Positions 11,296 through 21,820 of a stretch of DNA of 64,000 nt are shown here, piece after piece. The notes beneath the pieces were generated by a model. That model ran no database searches. It was not told the origin of the DNA and worked only from the letters and a program-made list of their open reading frames with translations. The stretch lies in assembly GCA_022814615.1 (NCBI GenBank), contig JAKLNE010000010.1, positions 496,001-560,000 on the forward strand. The letters are read 5' to 3'. A program made the translations under genes and the position numbers. Each line of letters opens with the position of its first letter. Positions within the stretch are counted from its first letter, which is position 1. Source of the DNA: Waltergamsia citrina (Eukaryota > Ascomycota > Sordariomycetes > Hypocreales > Bionectriaceae).

Positions 11296-12680
11296 GAGTT
11301 CTGGAGAGTCGAATTGATGGGTTTCTCTAGAAGAAGTCGAGAAATTGCATGTAGACTCATTGGACTGAGCCGATGTACTGTAAGTGCGATGTTGAAACCC
11401 TCTTCATCAGCTCCCTGGTGTGAATGAGGAAATTTCACGGCCGTTACATGTTATAAAATGGCAGAAGTACCGGTCATATAAGGACGACAGTTCGAACTAA
11501 TGCGTTTGCTGTAGGGCGCGTGCCGTTGTTGGTCCCATTCGCCGTTTGCCAGCATGGTGACCAAGAGATAAGCCAGTAAACATCGTTGGCTGCCGGAGGC
11601 CGAACGGCGTCCTAAGTAAAGGAGGGTCGTGGAAGGCGAGGAATGGCTGGATGCAATGGATGGTTGCAGCGCTCGGTTAACTGCAGAGGTATCAGTCAGT
11701 CGGCGAGAAATGATCGGTCAATGCGAACCAGAGCTTGATTCACAGAGCATACTCCGGCTGAGATGATACCGAAAAGTGCAACACGTACCCCAGTGCTGCT
11801 TGTAGTCTGTTCGATTTCGAAAGCCCAGATCTTGGGGGGTAACGATGAACGAACTCCTTGGGGTCAAGGGTCTAAAAGCGAAACTCGCTTATCAGAACAC
11901 TTAGTAGTCGTCCAGTGGCAGAGCTACGCGTTAGCGTCGGTGAAATCAACATGGCGCAAGAGTTTTGGCAAAAAGATGCGGGCTGCTCCAACTTGACTTC
12001 AGCTGGAGAAGACATGGTACTCCTAACAGTACATGGTGAATCAGTGACGAGAAGGCGGCTGCCTTGTCTTCAGAGGTCCTTCCGATTGCTACCTAGGTAG
12101 GCTACACATGCATTGCACTTTCCTAAATGAATTGCTAAGATTAATACTTTTTGTACATGGCAGGAAGTGTTCATTTTTCTGTTAGATGCCGGTCGCTCCT
12201 TCATCTTCTATGCGTACCTTATCAAAGGCAAGTTTTGACCATGATACAAGTGCAAGTGCAAGTGCGAGTGACACTTGCCTTAGGCAGCAAGCAAATTGCG
12301 AGAAGGTGCAATGAACTCGGAATGGAAGGAAGGTGGGGTTTAGGTACTTAGTAGTAGCTCTCGTTCTGGGTAAATGTTTATACACTGAGCACGTGCAGTG
12401 TGAATGTACTCGTACAGGTAAAGAAAGGTTAAGGTTAAGTAGGGGCGGACAGGATCCGAGGCCGTTTACCGAGCTGCAGCAGCCCCTCCGCGCCGTCATC
12501 GGGTCCCCCGCCCACGCTACCGCTACTACTAATTACCACCTACCGACTGCTATTTGTAGATATTCATTCATCCGGCGCGGCGTCCTTGCGAGATGGACTG
12601 GAACTACTTTTCACTCATATTTTCCCAGCCTGGTAGCTGAAGACTGTCTTTCGCTCTCATCTATACACATAGGTTCCGAC
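11296..12680. other. Divergent promoter region between RdRP and EthD-hydrolase genes
   Basis: This 1.4 kb holds the upstream regions of two divergently transcribed genes. A frame open from 12333 runs into the EthD gene, but the extra 116 codons lack protein-like character. There is a short CAAGTG-rich repeat tract near 12246-12272 and a TACCTAGGTA palindrome near 12091. Confidence 0.55.
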
Positions 12681-14294
12681 ATGGCCACTCCTGGAATCCT
12701 CTACGTCTGCATGCAGCCCCGGCCTGGGTTGTCTCGAGACCAGTTCCATGAGTGGTACGACAACGAGCACGGCCCAACTCGTCTGCGAATCCCAGATATC
12801 TTTTCGAATGGTCTCAGGTACCAAGCGATAGATGGCGAGACCCCGGAGTTTATGGCTGTGTACGATGTAAAGTCAATGCCAGATCTCGATGCCGACCGAT
12901 ACACAACCTTGCGCGCCAATCGATCCCAAAGGGAGGCTGCGACCATTGGCGAAGTGGACGTGAACAGATACTTCTACGATTTGTTACATACAAAACAAGC
13001 TGATGATTTTGTGTTGCCTGAGGATTTGGCAGGCGAAGAAGCACACGGTCGTGTCACGGTTGCGGTTGACATGACTCTGTCAGACGCTACCGAAGCTGGA
13101 GAAGAGTACACTAAGTGGTTCATAGAGGAACACGCTGAGATGCTGTCAAAGGTCCCCGGCTGGCTGCGCTCGCGCCTTTTCAAAACTTCCTGCGTGGAAG
13201 CGGACAAATCTAAGGTCATTTACTTCTCTCTGCATGATTACACCAAGGAGAATGGCCTTGGGGGTCCAGAACACAAGGCGTCCATGGATACGTCTTGGAG
13301 AACAAAGGTCTTTAACCAATACGTGGGCGCCAAGGGCCGTAGAACTTTCTCACTGTTCTATGTGTTTGGACCAGCACCCAGAGACCTCTCCTCTCTGACT
13401 CGGCTTCCCCAATCAGCAGCCTTCAGCACGGCTGACAACAAAACTTCCACCATGCCGGGGTCTGACGCTGTGATCTCGTCCTACATCCATGCACCTGATT
13501 CACTCTCCATTCCATATCGCCTCGAAGGGAATCCATCATCGGACGCACCAACCGTCGCCTTCTGTAACTCCCTCTTAACATCTCTTCATATGTGGGATCC
13601 GTATATTGCCATTCTGAAGAAGGAGCGACCAGATCTTCGCATTCTGCGCTATGACTTTCGTGGGCGCCATAAGATTCCTCAGCCGCCGAAAGCTGCTACT
13701 TTGGACGACATGGCGGGAGATCTATTGACCGTTCTCGATGCTCTAAGAATACCAAAACTCCATGCCTTGATAGGTGTTTCTATGGGAGGAGCCACCACAC
13801 TCAACTTCGCCTTAAAACACCCGGAGCGTCTGGGACGATTTATCGCTTGCGATTTCAACGTAACATCTAGCGCGGCTAACACGCAGGCTTGGAAAGATCG
13901 TATTGCTGTGGCTGAGGAGGGCAATGGACAGGGTATTCAGACCCTAGCTACCCAGACTGTCTCCCGGTGGTTTCATCCGTCGACAATGGAAAAAGATGAC
14001 GTCGTAAAGTGGATGACCGATATCGTGGGTAACAACAACGTGGAGGGCTTCGCCAATAGCTGCACTGCGCTTTGGGATTATGATCTGAAGCCCACCATGG
14101 GCAGTTGCAAGGTGCCTGGGCTCCTTGTCGTCGGAGAAGGGGACGGGAAGGGCGCTCTCGTCAAAGCCATGGATGGTTTCAAGGACTTGGTGGGTGCTAA
14201 GGGAGCCGACTTGAAGATTGTACCGGAAGCAGGACATCTTCCCATGTGTGAACAACCCCAACAGTACTGGGAAGCTGTCAGCAGCTTCTTGTAG
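12681..14294 (+). CDS. EthD-domain / alpha-beta hydrolase fusion protein
   Basis: This is an intronless 537-residue protein starting at MATPGIL, right after a CT-rich leader. Residues about 1-110 form an EthD-like dimeric alpha/beta barrel ('RDQFHEWYDNEHGPTRLRIP' core), and 120-225 look like a second, diverged copy ('EYTKWFIEEHAEMLSKVPGW'). From about 265 a classic alpha/beta hydrolase begins, with nucleophile Ser367 in GVSMGG, probable Asp488 in 'VVGEGD' and His519 in 'EAGHLP', so the triad is complete. The hydrolase part resembles 3-oxoadipate enol-lactonase-type enzymes. EthD folds in other proteins bind or convert small aromatic and polyketide-like substrates. The fusion suggests a two-step conversion of one small molecule, but the substrate is unknown. 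It is tail-to-tail with the HET gene, 79 bp away. Confidence 0.88.
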   Translation: MATPGILYVCMQPRPGLSRDQFHEWYDNEHGPTRLRIPDIFSNGLRYQAIDGETPEFMAVYDVKSMPDLDADRYTTLRANRSQREAATIGEVDVNRYFYDLLHTKQADDFVLPEDLAGEEAHGRVTVAVDMTLSDATEAGEEYTKWFIEEHAEMLSKVPGWLRSRLFKTSCVEADKSKVIYFSLHDYTKENGLGGPEHKASMDTSWRTKVFNQYVGAKGRRTFSLFYVFGPAPRDLSSLTRLPQSAAFSTADNKTSTMPGSDAVISSYIHAPDSLSIPYRLEGNPSSDAPTVAFCNSLLTSLHMWDPYIAILKKERPDLRILRYDFRGRHKIPQPPKAATLDDMAGDLLTVLDALRIPKLHALIGVSMGGATTLNFALKHPERLGRFIACDFNVTSSAANTQAWKDRIAVAEEGNGQGIQTLATQTVSRWFHPSTMEKDDVVKWMTDIVGNNNVEGFANSCTALWDYDLKPTMGSCKVPGLLVVGEGDGKGALVKAMDGFKDLVGAKGADLKIVPEAGHLPMCEQPQQYWEAVSSFL

Positions 14295-14373
14295 CATTCA
14301 TCAGGTGTTATGATCAATGGTAGTTGGTAGTTTTATTTAGGGGCCATAGGTATGACTCCATATTGTCACTACT

Positions 14374-16862
14374 TTAGATGAGTTCCAGAACCTCGCTTTT
14401 CCTACCTGATTCCCCCTCCCCATACATTTTACCTTCCACGAAGCATTCGCCGATCAAGTAGAACGTTGCAGAATCAGTGCTAGGGCTATTAACACCTCGC
14501 AATAGGTAAGGCACATCGCCCCCATCGAGCAGTGCCACCACATCTCCTTCTTTAGCCAGCCACGGGCAGAGACCATAGTTTCCATCTTTCGTCACAAAGA
14601 AAAACTTGTCCATGCATGTTGGTATTTTATCAGTCTCGTATCTCTTCACTTTTCCGTCCTTCGGAGGCAGATACACTGGGATCTTTGGACGGTTTGCATA
14701 GGCCCAATGCGATCGTACGTGATCCGCAAATTCCCGGTTTCCGCGAGCCTTGGTGCTGTCCTCGTTATCTTTCAATACTTTGTCGCCCCACAGGCCGGTA
14801 AAACTGCAAGGGTCGAGGAGCTGGTCTATAACGGCGGAGATATCTTTTCGATCCTTTTTTTCTTGTTCGTAAGGGTATAGTGCCTCCATTGGCAGATGGC
14901 TAAGTAATGCAATCGGGGACAATCGCTTACCACGAAGACGAATCATCAGTGGATTGGAAGACTCCTCCATTAGAAGCTCCATATCTGGGAGGCTGTCGCC
15001 CGTGGCGTGGAACTCGAATTGGGATTGAAGTGACGCATGTGCCCATCTTGACTGACCGTTGCTGTCTAAAGCCCACGTTGGATGTTGACAGCGGGTATTG
15101 GCATCTTCAAGAGCGCTGTTCGTCGTTCGTCTCCATGTGCGGCCCCATTGAGCGTGGATGGAGGATAGGATGTCTAGTGAGCGATGCTCCTTGATCCACC
15201 ATCGAGTGAAGTCAGCGAAGACTTGGGGAGTGGATTTGGAGTAACTTGGTTGTATAAGCCTGTCGAGCTGCTTGACACCATTTGTTTCTTTCCCAAAAGA
15301 CATTAGAGCAAAGATCTTATCTCGAGGGTCCGTTGCTCGCAAGTCGTGGCCTCCCAAGAAAATATCCAAAATAGAGGGCGAGCGGTAAGGCGCTTCGTCA
15401 TTGTTGTCCTCGCCGACCCTTGTCGCCCTTTGTATGGTTCTCCAGATAGGCGATATCAATGTCTGTGACTGAATGTGTTGATGTCGCAGCGCATACCGCC
15501 GGCTCTGGAGCCATTCACTCACTTGAACTACCTCGTTCCACGGGATGATGACATCGCCGCCGTGGACAAGGGCTCGTTGAGCTAATGTTGCCTCTTGAAC
15601 CACCCACACGCGAGAGAACCAGGCATTAGAGAAAAGGGTGGTCATAAAAACCAAGGGGTGAGTACTGTAGCGACCACCCGCCCAGACAAGCTCATCATCA
15701 GAAAAGTCCCTTCTGTATATGCAGAAAACCTCATGGATCCTCTTAAATGTCCCGCCCATTCCTTCTTGTTTCTTTCTCTTGACAATGAATTTTTCTACTT
15801 GCAGTGGAGTCACTTTGTGACTCGTCTCAGGGCATTGGCAACCTTTCCCGGCGGGGCAAATACTCTCATTGTAATTATAGATGTCGCGTATGATGCGTAG
15901 GCAAGTTCCTACTGCAGGAGCAACGTCGCCGAGCCAGATGTGTACTGTCTCCGCCCGAGAATAGATGGATCTCATGAGACGTACTTGCTGAGATCTTTCT
16001 TCCGCATCATCTTGATTCATGCATACAGCATCTATCCAAATCCTCAGAGGGCTTCCGTCGCTATACCGCAGGCGACGCAGGGCTTCGTGAACGCTTCTGC
16101 TAACTCGAAAGGATTTCAATCCCGTGGAACACCTCATGTGAATATCTTCCTGCTCTCCCGAGTGAGACCAGCAGTATGATAAAGCACAGAACGGGGGAGC
16201 ATCCCGGAGAGTCACCGTCTCCCAGGAACACACAATATGGTCATCCAACACTCCGGGCTCAACGACGACCAGCCTGATTTCCCCGCGATCTGAATCTAAC
16301 TGTTGCAGATAATGGTCTGCATTTGACGATAAATGCAAGCCGCGCAAGTCATCCCCGGCGTCTGCGACAGTATAGGTAATTTGTATGCGACACTCCTTCA
16401 CGATATTAACCCAGGCTATGTATTTAGCCTTGGGTATCAGTTGCACAACGTCACCCGGTCGCAGCCCCTCAATCCAGGTCCGTCGATGGCCGCGGCTTTT
16501 CAAGTCGAATTTGCGGCTCTGCTCGACGAAATCGGGGGCATTTAGGGGATTGTTCAGGATGTTGATCTGGGGAAAGTCAGACCGGCCGGAGGGTCGCTGG
16601 ACAGCGGCCTCGAACCAGGTGTAAGACGGGCCTGTTTTGCGGTCGGCCCAGCCTGCAATCGAAACGGTCAAATCTGGTTCGCATAGAACTGCCAAGATGG
16701 TATCGACTTACCTTGATCTCGCGCTGTGGCCCAGAAGCGAACTTCGGTGACGCTCTTTGCATCACTTGGTACTTTCAACTCTACGTAGGGAGCGTCGGCG
16801 CAGTGGTCATGTACTTGAATGAGGTCGGCACGACGAGCCTCGCACTTCTTGGTCGTTGGCAT
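14374..16862 (-). CDS. HET-domain (heterokaryon incompatibility) protein
   Basis: Two exons (16862-16712 and 16652-14374, intron 59 nt, GTAAGT...TTGCAG) give 809 residues. The join yields 'ARDQGWADRKTG', continuing a conserved N-terminal module often found before HET domains ('TGPSYTWFEAAV...GDVVQLIPKAKYIAW'). The HET domain spans about residues 205-350 with its standard blocks: 'FCALSYCW', 'LRIWIDAVCMNQDD...ERSQQV', 'MRSIYSRAETVHIWLGD'. The remainder includes 'FSRVWVVQEATLA' and the usual C-terminal 'GDVVALLDGGDVPYLLR' stretch. HET domains trigger cell death when genetically different hyphae fuse, usually paired with a polymorphic partner. No NACHT or repeat domain is present here, and no obvious partner gene lies adjacent. 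Confidence 0.93.
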
Positions 16863-17391
16863 GCTGTCGAGTTACCATTACCAGGTTAGAATGACGATGA
16901 ATGGGTAGAAGATGAGGGTACTGCATTTGTTCTGCCTGAAGGAAGTCGCCTTAACTCTTGTATCACTTAAATCCATATCGCCGCCTACACTCAGCCGACT
17001 GCTGTGCCACTGATGGCTATCATGGCCTCTTTGGAGTACGCGTAGGGCTGTGACTCCGCCACACTGGCAAGTAGGATCTCTTGCTTCTTTGATTGAATCA
17101 GCGTGCTATGTCTAGGGCTGACATGTGACGATCCGCGCCGATCCCGTGGTAGTCTTCTCCAACATTACCCGACTAGGTGATTGCCGACTGTCACTGCTTT
17201 TGTGTATTCTAAAAATATCATCTACGGCTTTTTTTGCGTCCCTTTCGACTGCCGCATGCAGCCACATGGATTCTAATCTCGTGTTGACCACACCAGCTAA
17301 TGATTCATCCTTATCAGCAAAAATGTTGTTTGGCCGGTTCGTAAGTGATAACCTCATGCGCAACATCATTTGATACTTCTTCCTTTGCCTT
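16863..17391. other. Intergenic upstream of HET gene
   Basis: Promoter side of the HET gene and 3' flank of the F-box-like gene. Short frames on both strands (17112-17399) overlap each other and look like chance. Nothing else seen. Confidence 0.5.
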
Positions 17392-18420
17392 TTAATCATC
17401 TCTTTTCCTCCGGGTTTTGATATAGCGTTTCATATGTTTCCTAGCGCCCCCTTCGTAGATGGGCAAGCATTGTACAGGCGGGCATATAGAAGGTGGAAGT
17501 CCAGATCTGAGGCACCTTCTCCTGAAATCGGCCCATGCTTTCCACCGAGAGAGTGCCTCCGTTTCTGGTGCGGCCAAGGACCGCTCCAGGAAACGAGCCT
17601 TACCCTCCTCCCAGCAGGTATCAATGTTGAAACGCCCAAGCTCCTCGCCCTCTACAGAGACGGCAATCTCGTCAACAATATCCTCCACCAAGAAGTAGGA
17701 ATACTGTTCCATATCGAGAGAGAAACTGAGCAGCTTGCTCAGCATTTCCTTCAAGAGCTCACCGACTGCCATGGCTGGGCTTTTGTCGAATCTGTAACCA
17801 GTATTTGATCGTGATGGGAAAGGTCCGTGGTTTTTGGGGAAGAAAATCGACTCGTGCGGAGCGCCGTCCGTGGGCTCGACAACATTGAGGTGGATCTTCT
17901 TCACTATGTAGCCGCGTCCATAGCCAGTTCGGTCCTGGGATATGTATCCTGGACCATACCGAATGAGCCTAGTGAGAAGCTCATAGAACTCAAAGAAAGG
18001 CTGAGAATGACGATAGCTCATCACGTTGCGGAATTCGTCAGAGAGGTCTGGGGTCGGCTCGAATATGCGAAACGTGGCACAGACGGAGTCAATGTACTGC
18101 GTTTCGGGCAGGATAGGAATCTTGGTCCAGGTTGTCCACAACCCGCACGTCTTCACGTACATAATATCCACCTCGTAGTCCTTCTTGGCTCGAGCTTGGA
18201 CGTACCTCATTTCCTCATGAAGCTGCTTGTTCGCGAGTAGTAAACCAAGGCCCGGGTTTTGAGGTTTAAGGGTTATGACGGCCTTGCGACCGGACCGACA
18301 TGAGATTTTCTCCCGGCCATCTTGGCTAGCTGACGGGCAGCTGGGCGGCTCGATAGGAGTCTCGATGACAAGCTGGTGGATCAGTAGTCTCAACTCCTTA
18401 GGGATTGTCATGAAGCTCAT
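17392..18420 (-). CDS. F-box-like hypothetical protein
   Basis: This is an intronless 342-residue protein. The N-terminus 'MTIPKELRLLIHQLVIE' matches the LPxELR-type opening of fungal F-box-like or 2EXR-type proteins, followed by 'LGLLLANKQLHEEM', the usual 'LL..nrqi..E' element. The rest has no recognisable repeat or catalytic motif, and the C-terminus is basic (KHMKRYIKTRRKRDD). Such proteins form large lineage-specific families in ascomycetes with unknown substrates. The assignment rests on the N-terminal motif only. Confidence 0.75.
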   Translation of the reverse strand: MSFMTIPKELRLLIHQLVIETPIEPPSCPSASQDGREKISCRSGRKAVITLKPQNPGLGLLLANKQLHEEMRYVQARAKKDYEVDIMYVKTCGLWTTWTKIPILPETQYIDSVCATFRIFEPTPDLSDEFRNVMSYRHSQPFFEFYELLTRLIRYGPGYISQDRTGYGRGYIVKKIHLNVVEPTDGAPHESIFFPKNHGPFPSRSNTGYRFDKSPAMAVGELLKEMLSKLLSFSLDMEQYSYFLVEDIVDEIAVSVEGEELGRFNIDTCWEEGKARFLERSLAAPETEALSRWKAWADFRRRCLRSGLPPSICPPVQCLPIYEGGARKHMKRYIKTRRKRDD

Positions 18421-19786
18421 GGCGAATGTTTGGAGTGAGTTCGCTGTGGAATATCTGTTGTTATGCGGATGCGAGATAAGAATTCGGCAGAGAACATGAT
18501 GCCATCCTCACTTTGGTAATACGTAACCGCACCAAGCACTTCACAGTATCTTACCGTGGAGGTTGACCCCGCAACAAGGGACCGTGGTCGTGTAAGCACG
18601 ACCTCCAGGACTGGAATCCCTCCAGACTGCAGTCATCATGTTGCTAGTCCTTCGCATCTACCCGAGGCCAGCGGTAGAAATGGCATTGCAATAATTACCC
18701 TAAAAAGTGATATTTGATTCAGAACGTTGTTCGTCGCCCACTTCTTTAATATCATAGCCGTACTAAATAAGCTTGCATGGATGGCGTAGTTTAGTATAAG
18801 TGCGCAAGTGTAAGTGCTCCAGTAATTAGCCGCGTTCAGCCTAAGCGCCGTTTAGTCGCCTTGGCGCATTGTTGCATGAAGAGCCACATAATGAATTTAG
18901 GAGTGCAGACAAGAAGCTATCGTGACTCGAGCTTCAATTTTTAATATTTAGCGTAAAGAGGAAAATAACACCAAAAAAAAAAAAAAAAAAAAAAGAGGAA
19001 CAAGGGTTGGCGCATAAATAGAAGGCTGGCTTCTCATATGACGTGACTCGTCTCCCTTGACATTATTCCGACCGGGATTGGTATAATAGCATGTGCCCAA
19101 TGGAGAAATTGCTGGAGCCAGTCACAGCCTGAACACGCGATACGTCTACGAGGTACACTGAAAGGGCAGGCCAAGTCGCCAAATCCTCACCCATGATTTC
19201 AACTCTCGTTTTTTTTTTAAATTACAAGGGCCCTTCCCTCGGCCCAACCAGCCGCAATTCAACGCTAACACTCCTTCCATTGGGCTGTGAAAAGGGCCTG
19301 TCAGCAAGCCCATCCCCTGTTCGTCGGGCACCTACTTTAGGCGGCGATCCAATGTTTCAATTTCCCATCCATCAAGGCGGTAATGAATTGGTGGTGGTGT
19401 CGGAGAGCAAGACACTTTGAATCAGCCCAGCCCGAAGGAAAACCAAAACAAAGATGTAATGACACACACAAGAGATTTGACACGCAGATGGATACCCAAC
19501 GGGAGAAATGTGACTCTGACCCCACGCGCGTTGTGCCGTCTTTAGATAAATTGTCTTGCTTGGGCTGCATCTTTTCTTCCTTTCCTGCAGGACTCTCCCG
19601 ATCTGTGCATGCAGCTCTGAACCCTTCGCGCTCCAACGCTCCCACCCTCCCTCTTCCTGCATGCGACTATACCTTAAGTAACATCTGTTTTCCTCGTCAC
19701 GCTTCTCCCACATTTTTAGTTTCTTCGAGGCTACTGACAACTGTTGACTTCTGTATTGGGGGCTTTGAACCAACTCTCGGCCAGTC
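18421..19786. other. Gene-poor stretch with poly-A tract
   Basis: Divergent region between the F-box-like gene and the nucleotidyltransferase-like gene. A run of 22 A (18973-18994) is flanked by A/T-rich sequence. The overlapping frames at 19372-19857 on both strands have no domain signature. The last ~150 bp are CT-rich and are probably the promoter and leader of the next gene. Confidence 0.5.
18973..18994. repeat. Poly-A tract (22 A)
   Basis: Uninterrupted run of 22 A in an A/T-rich intergenic region. No retroelement body is recognisable next to it. Confidence 0.9.
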
Positions 19787-20873
19787 ATGGGGCCTCGGCC
19801 AAGCTTCGCGCAGGTAGAGCAGGCCGCTCTCCACATCATCCGCCTCATCGGCGACACGCCAGGTTTGGAGAGGACTCGATTGGCTGTCGTGGGCGAACTT
19901 GCCGTCTGCCACTATCTGCCACCATGCAGCCGTTCGCCAGCTGTAAGCTCCCCCCTCTCAAGTCAACGCAAGTTGTATGCTAACATTTGGGATTTCATAG
20001 AGCATTGACCTTGTAATTAGCAAATGCTCGTCGCCAGGACGCGTCCGCAAGGAAATTGTTGGACATCCTATGAGCCCACTGGTCGAGAAAGCAGGCGTGG
20101 TTTTCTTCCGCTCGCCAAGCGGGTGGGAAATCGAAGTCAACCTTCTACCGGACTGGCTATGCCCATATCTCCCCGACGCAGCACGACCAGTACGCGAGGA
20201 CAGCAAGACTGGCGACGTCGGATGCCTGCCGTACATCTCGTTGGGAGACCTGATCATCTTCAAGGCTGATGCGTGTGGGCTACGCGAGAGTGATAGGAGC
20301 AAGCGCCAGGAAGCCGGCGATGCGGCGGCATTGCTAGAGGTGGCCACTGAGCACACACCTTTGCTACTTGACGAAGACCGCATGGAACATATTGAGGAAG
20401 CCTTTGACGAGATTGTCGAATTTTCTGGGCACGATAAGAGCTGGTGGCAGCGAAGATTAGGCCAAGTGCCCGACAAGCAGCGTTCTGCTCAAGAGATCTT
20501 CTCAGAGCTGGCTGACCAACAGCAACAACCGACGTCGTCTTTCTCTTCGCCTACACCTACACCCCCAACCTCCCCTGGGTCCGTATCCGGACGATCCTCC
20601 ATTTACTCGACCATGTCGCGAAACTCCTCGTTTACAAGCGGTGGCTTGACGCACTCAGTATCTTCTTTGCCCGCAGCTATGTCCCCACAGGATGAGAGAC
20701 CGAATGAAAAGAATGGCCGCCCGCGCAAAATGAGCTTCACGAGCAAGCCGGCTCGACACAGGCGGCATCCCTCGATTGGGAAGGCGTCGCTGGCTACCCT
20801 AGACAGTTCCATGGAGCGGCTTGAGATTGGGCGTTCTGCATCCCCTGGCGTTGGCTTGACCAATCGAATTTAA
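19787..20873 (+). CDS. Nucleotidyltransferase-like hypothetical protein
   Basis: Two exons (19787-19942 and 20001-20873; intron 58 nt, GTAAGC...CATAG, phase 0) give 342 residues. The join produces 'VVGELAVCHYLP...SIDLVISK', which resembles the 'vvGg.A....y...t.DiDlvi' core of nucleotidyltransferase-fold proteins. The usual catalytic GS and paired Asp pattern looks reduced, so activity is doubtful. Residues 55-160 continue as an ordered domain ('GWEIEVNLLPDWLCPYLP'). From about residue 175 the protein is Ser/Pro/Gln-rich and disordered, with 'PTPTPPTSPGS' and basic patches. The internal Met at 20070 would give a shorter 267-residue form but would lose the core motif. Fold assignment is tentative. 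Confidence 0.75.
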
Positions 20874-21360
20874 TGTGTCACTTTGACTGGGAAACTTATT
20901 TGGTTTTGTTTGGATCTTCAAAAGTTGGTTATGATGCTCAGGCGCAACCTTAGACGGGAAAAGTAATCATGGCATTTTGGCATACCGGATTTAGAGTAGT
21001 TTTATTGTTTTAGTTATTCCCCTTTGGCAGGTTTCAAGTTTTGAAGTATAGAATTGGGTGTTCTTTTGTTTGCAAATTATTGTTCACAAGTGTTTTTGAG
21101 GCAAAGGAAGTTTTTGAAGTAATTTGTATTGGTACAATGTAAAGGAAATGGAAATCGCTAGAGCAAGCTATTTATACAGGCTAGAAGTCCCCACGGACGT
21201 TCTAGGATGCGGTATCCAGACCGATTTCGTTGCGTCGTCAAAAACATCTAACATCCAAACAATATCTATCATCGTGAAAATACAAAGTAGAAGCCAGAAG
21301 AGTCACCAGGACTCAAAAGGCAGGTTGATTCCCATCAGTCGTAGATGTGGAGCGAGGTGC
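20874..21360. other. Convergent 3' flanks
   Basis: T-rich 3' flank of the plus-strand gene, then the 3' side of the minus-strand cysteine-rich gene. The plus-strand frame at 21124-21693 is antisense to that gene and is not called. Confidence 0.6.
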
Positions 21361-21639
21361 TTAGGAGCCACCGACACTGCCCATGATGTCGCCAATGGGG
21401 TCGGGGTAGTCGCAGTCAGAGATGAGCTCGCCTCCTTGGCAGCACTTGTCAAAGTCGCGGAGGGACTCAGACATGGAGTCGGCGGAGCAGTCGTCGCCAT
21501 CCCAAGAGGCACCGTTGGCGTTGCAGCAAGTCTCAGAGGAAGCAACATCGCGCTCAGCAGTGCTGGGGTCGTGGCAGCCACAAGCCTGGGCGGTGACGAA
21601 GAAGGTAGCGAGACCGAAAGCGATAGCCTTGAACTGCAT
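21361..21639 (-). CDS. Small secreted cysteine-rich protein (effector-like)
   Basis: This is a 92-residue protein with a clear signal peptide (MQFKAIAFGLATFFVTAQA) and probable cleavage before CGC. The mature ~73 residues are acidic and hold eight cysteines in the order C-x-C, CC, C, CC, C. That differs from hydrophobin spacing (C-CC-C-C-CC-C) and does not fit CFEM. The even number suggests four disulfides in an extracellular protein. Size, secretion signal and isolation in a gene-sparse region are typical of fungal effector or antimicrobial-type proteins. The function is unknown and no family was recognised. A CA-rich leader and a TATA-like box lie upstream, which support real transcription from this strand. 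Confidence 0.82.
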   Translation of the reverse strand: MQFKAIAFGLATFFVTAQACGCHDPSTAERDVASSETCCNANGASWDGDDCSADSMSESLRDFDKCCQGGELISDCDYPDPIGDIMGSVGGS

Positions 21640-21810
21640 TTTGGCGGTTGTGGTGGTTGGTTTGTTGGTTTTTGTGGTAGTTTGAGAGTGTGAAGCTAAG
21701 AAGCTTTGTGTGTTTGTTTGAGAGTTGTTTGGAGTGGTGGTTGTTTGTTTGTGATTGTTGTGGTTGTTGATGCTGATGAATTAATCGATGGAAAGAGGGA
21801 ATCTTCGAGT

Positions 21811-21820
21811 CCTTATATAG
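21811..21820 (-). promoter_or_regulatory. TATA box of the cysteine-rich secreted gene
   Basis: CTATATAAGG on the minus strand, about 175 bp upstream of the ATG, followed by a long CA/AAC-rich leader. Such leaders are common before strongly expressed fungal genes. Confidence 0.55.

Noticed and set aside
21124..21693. Plus-strand 189-codon frame over the cysteine-rich gene
   Set aside because: No signal or domain; the minus strand has a textbook signal peptide, TATA box and leader.
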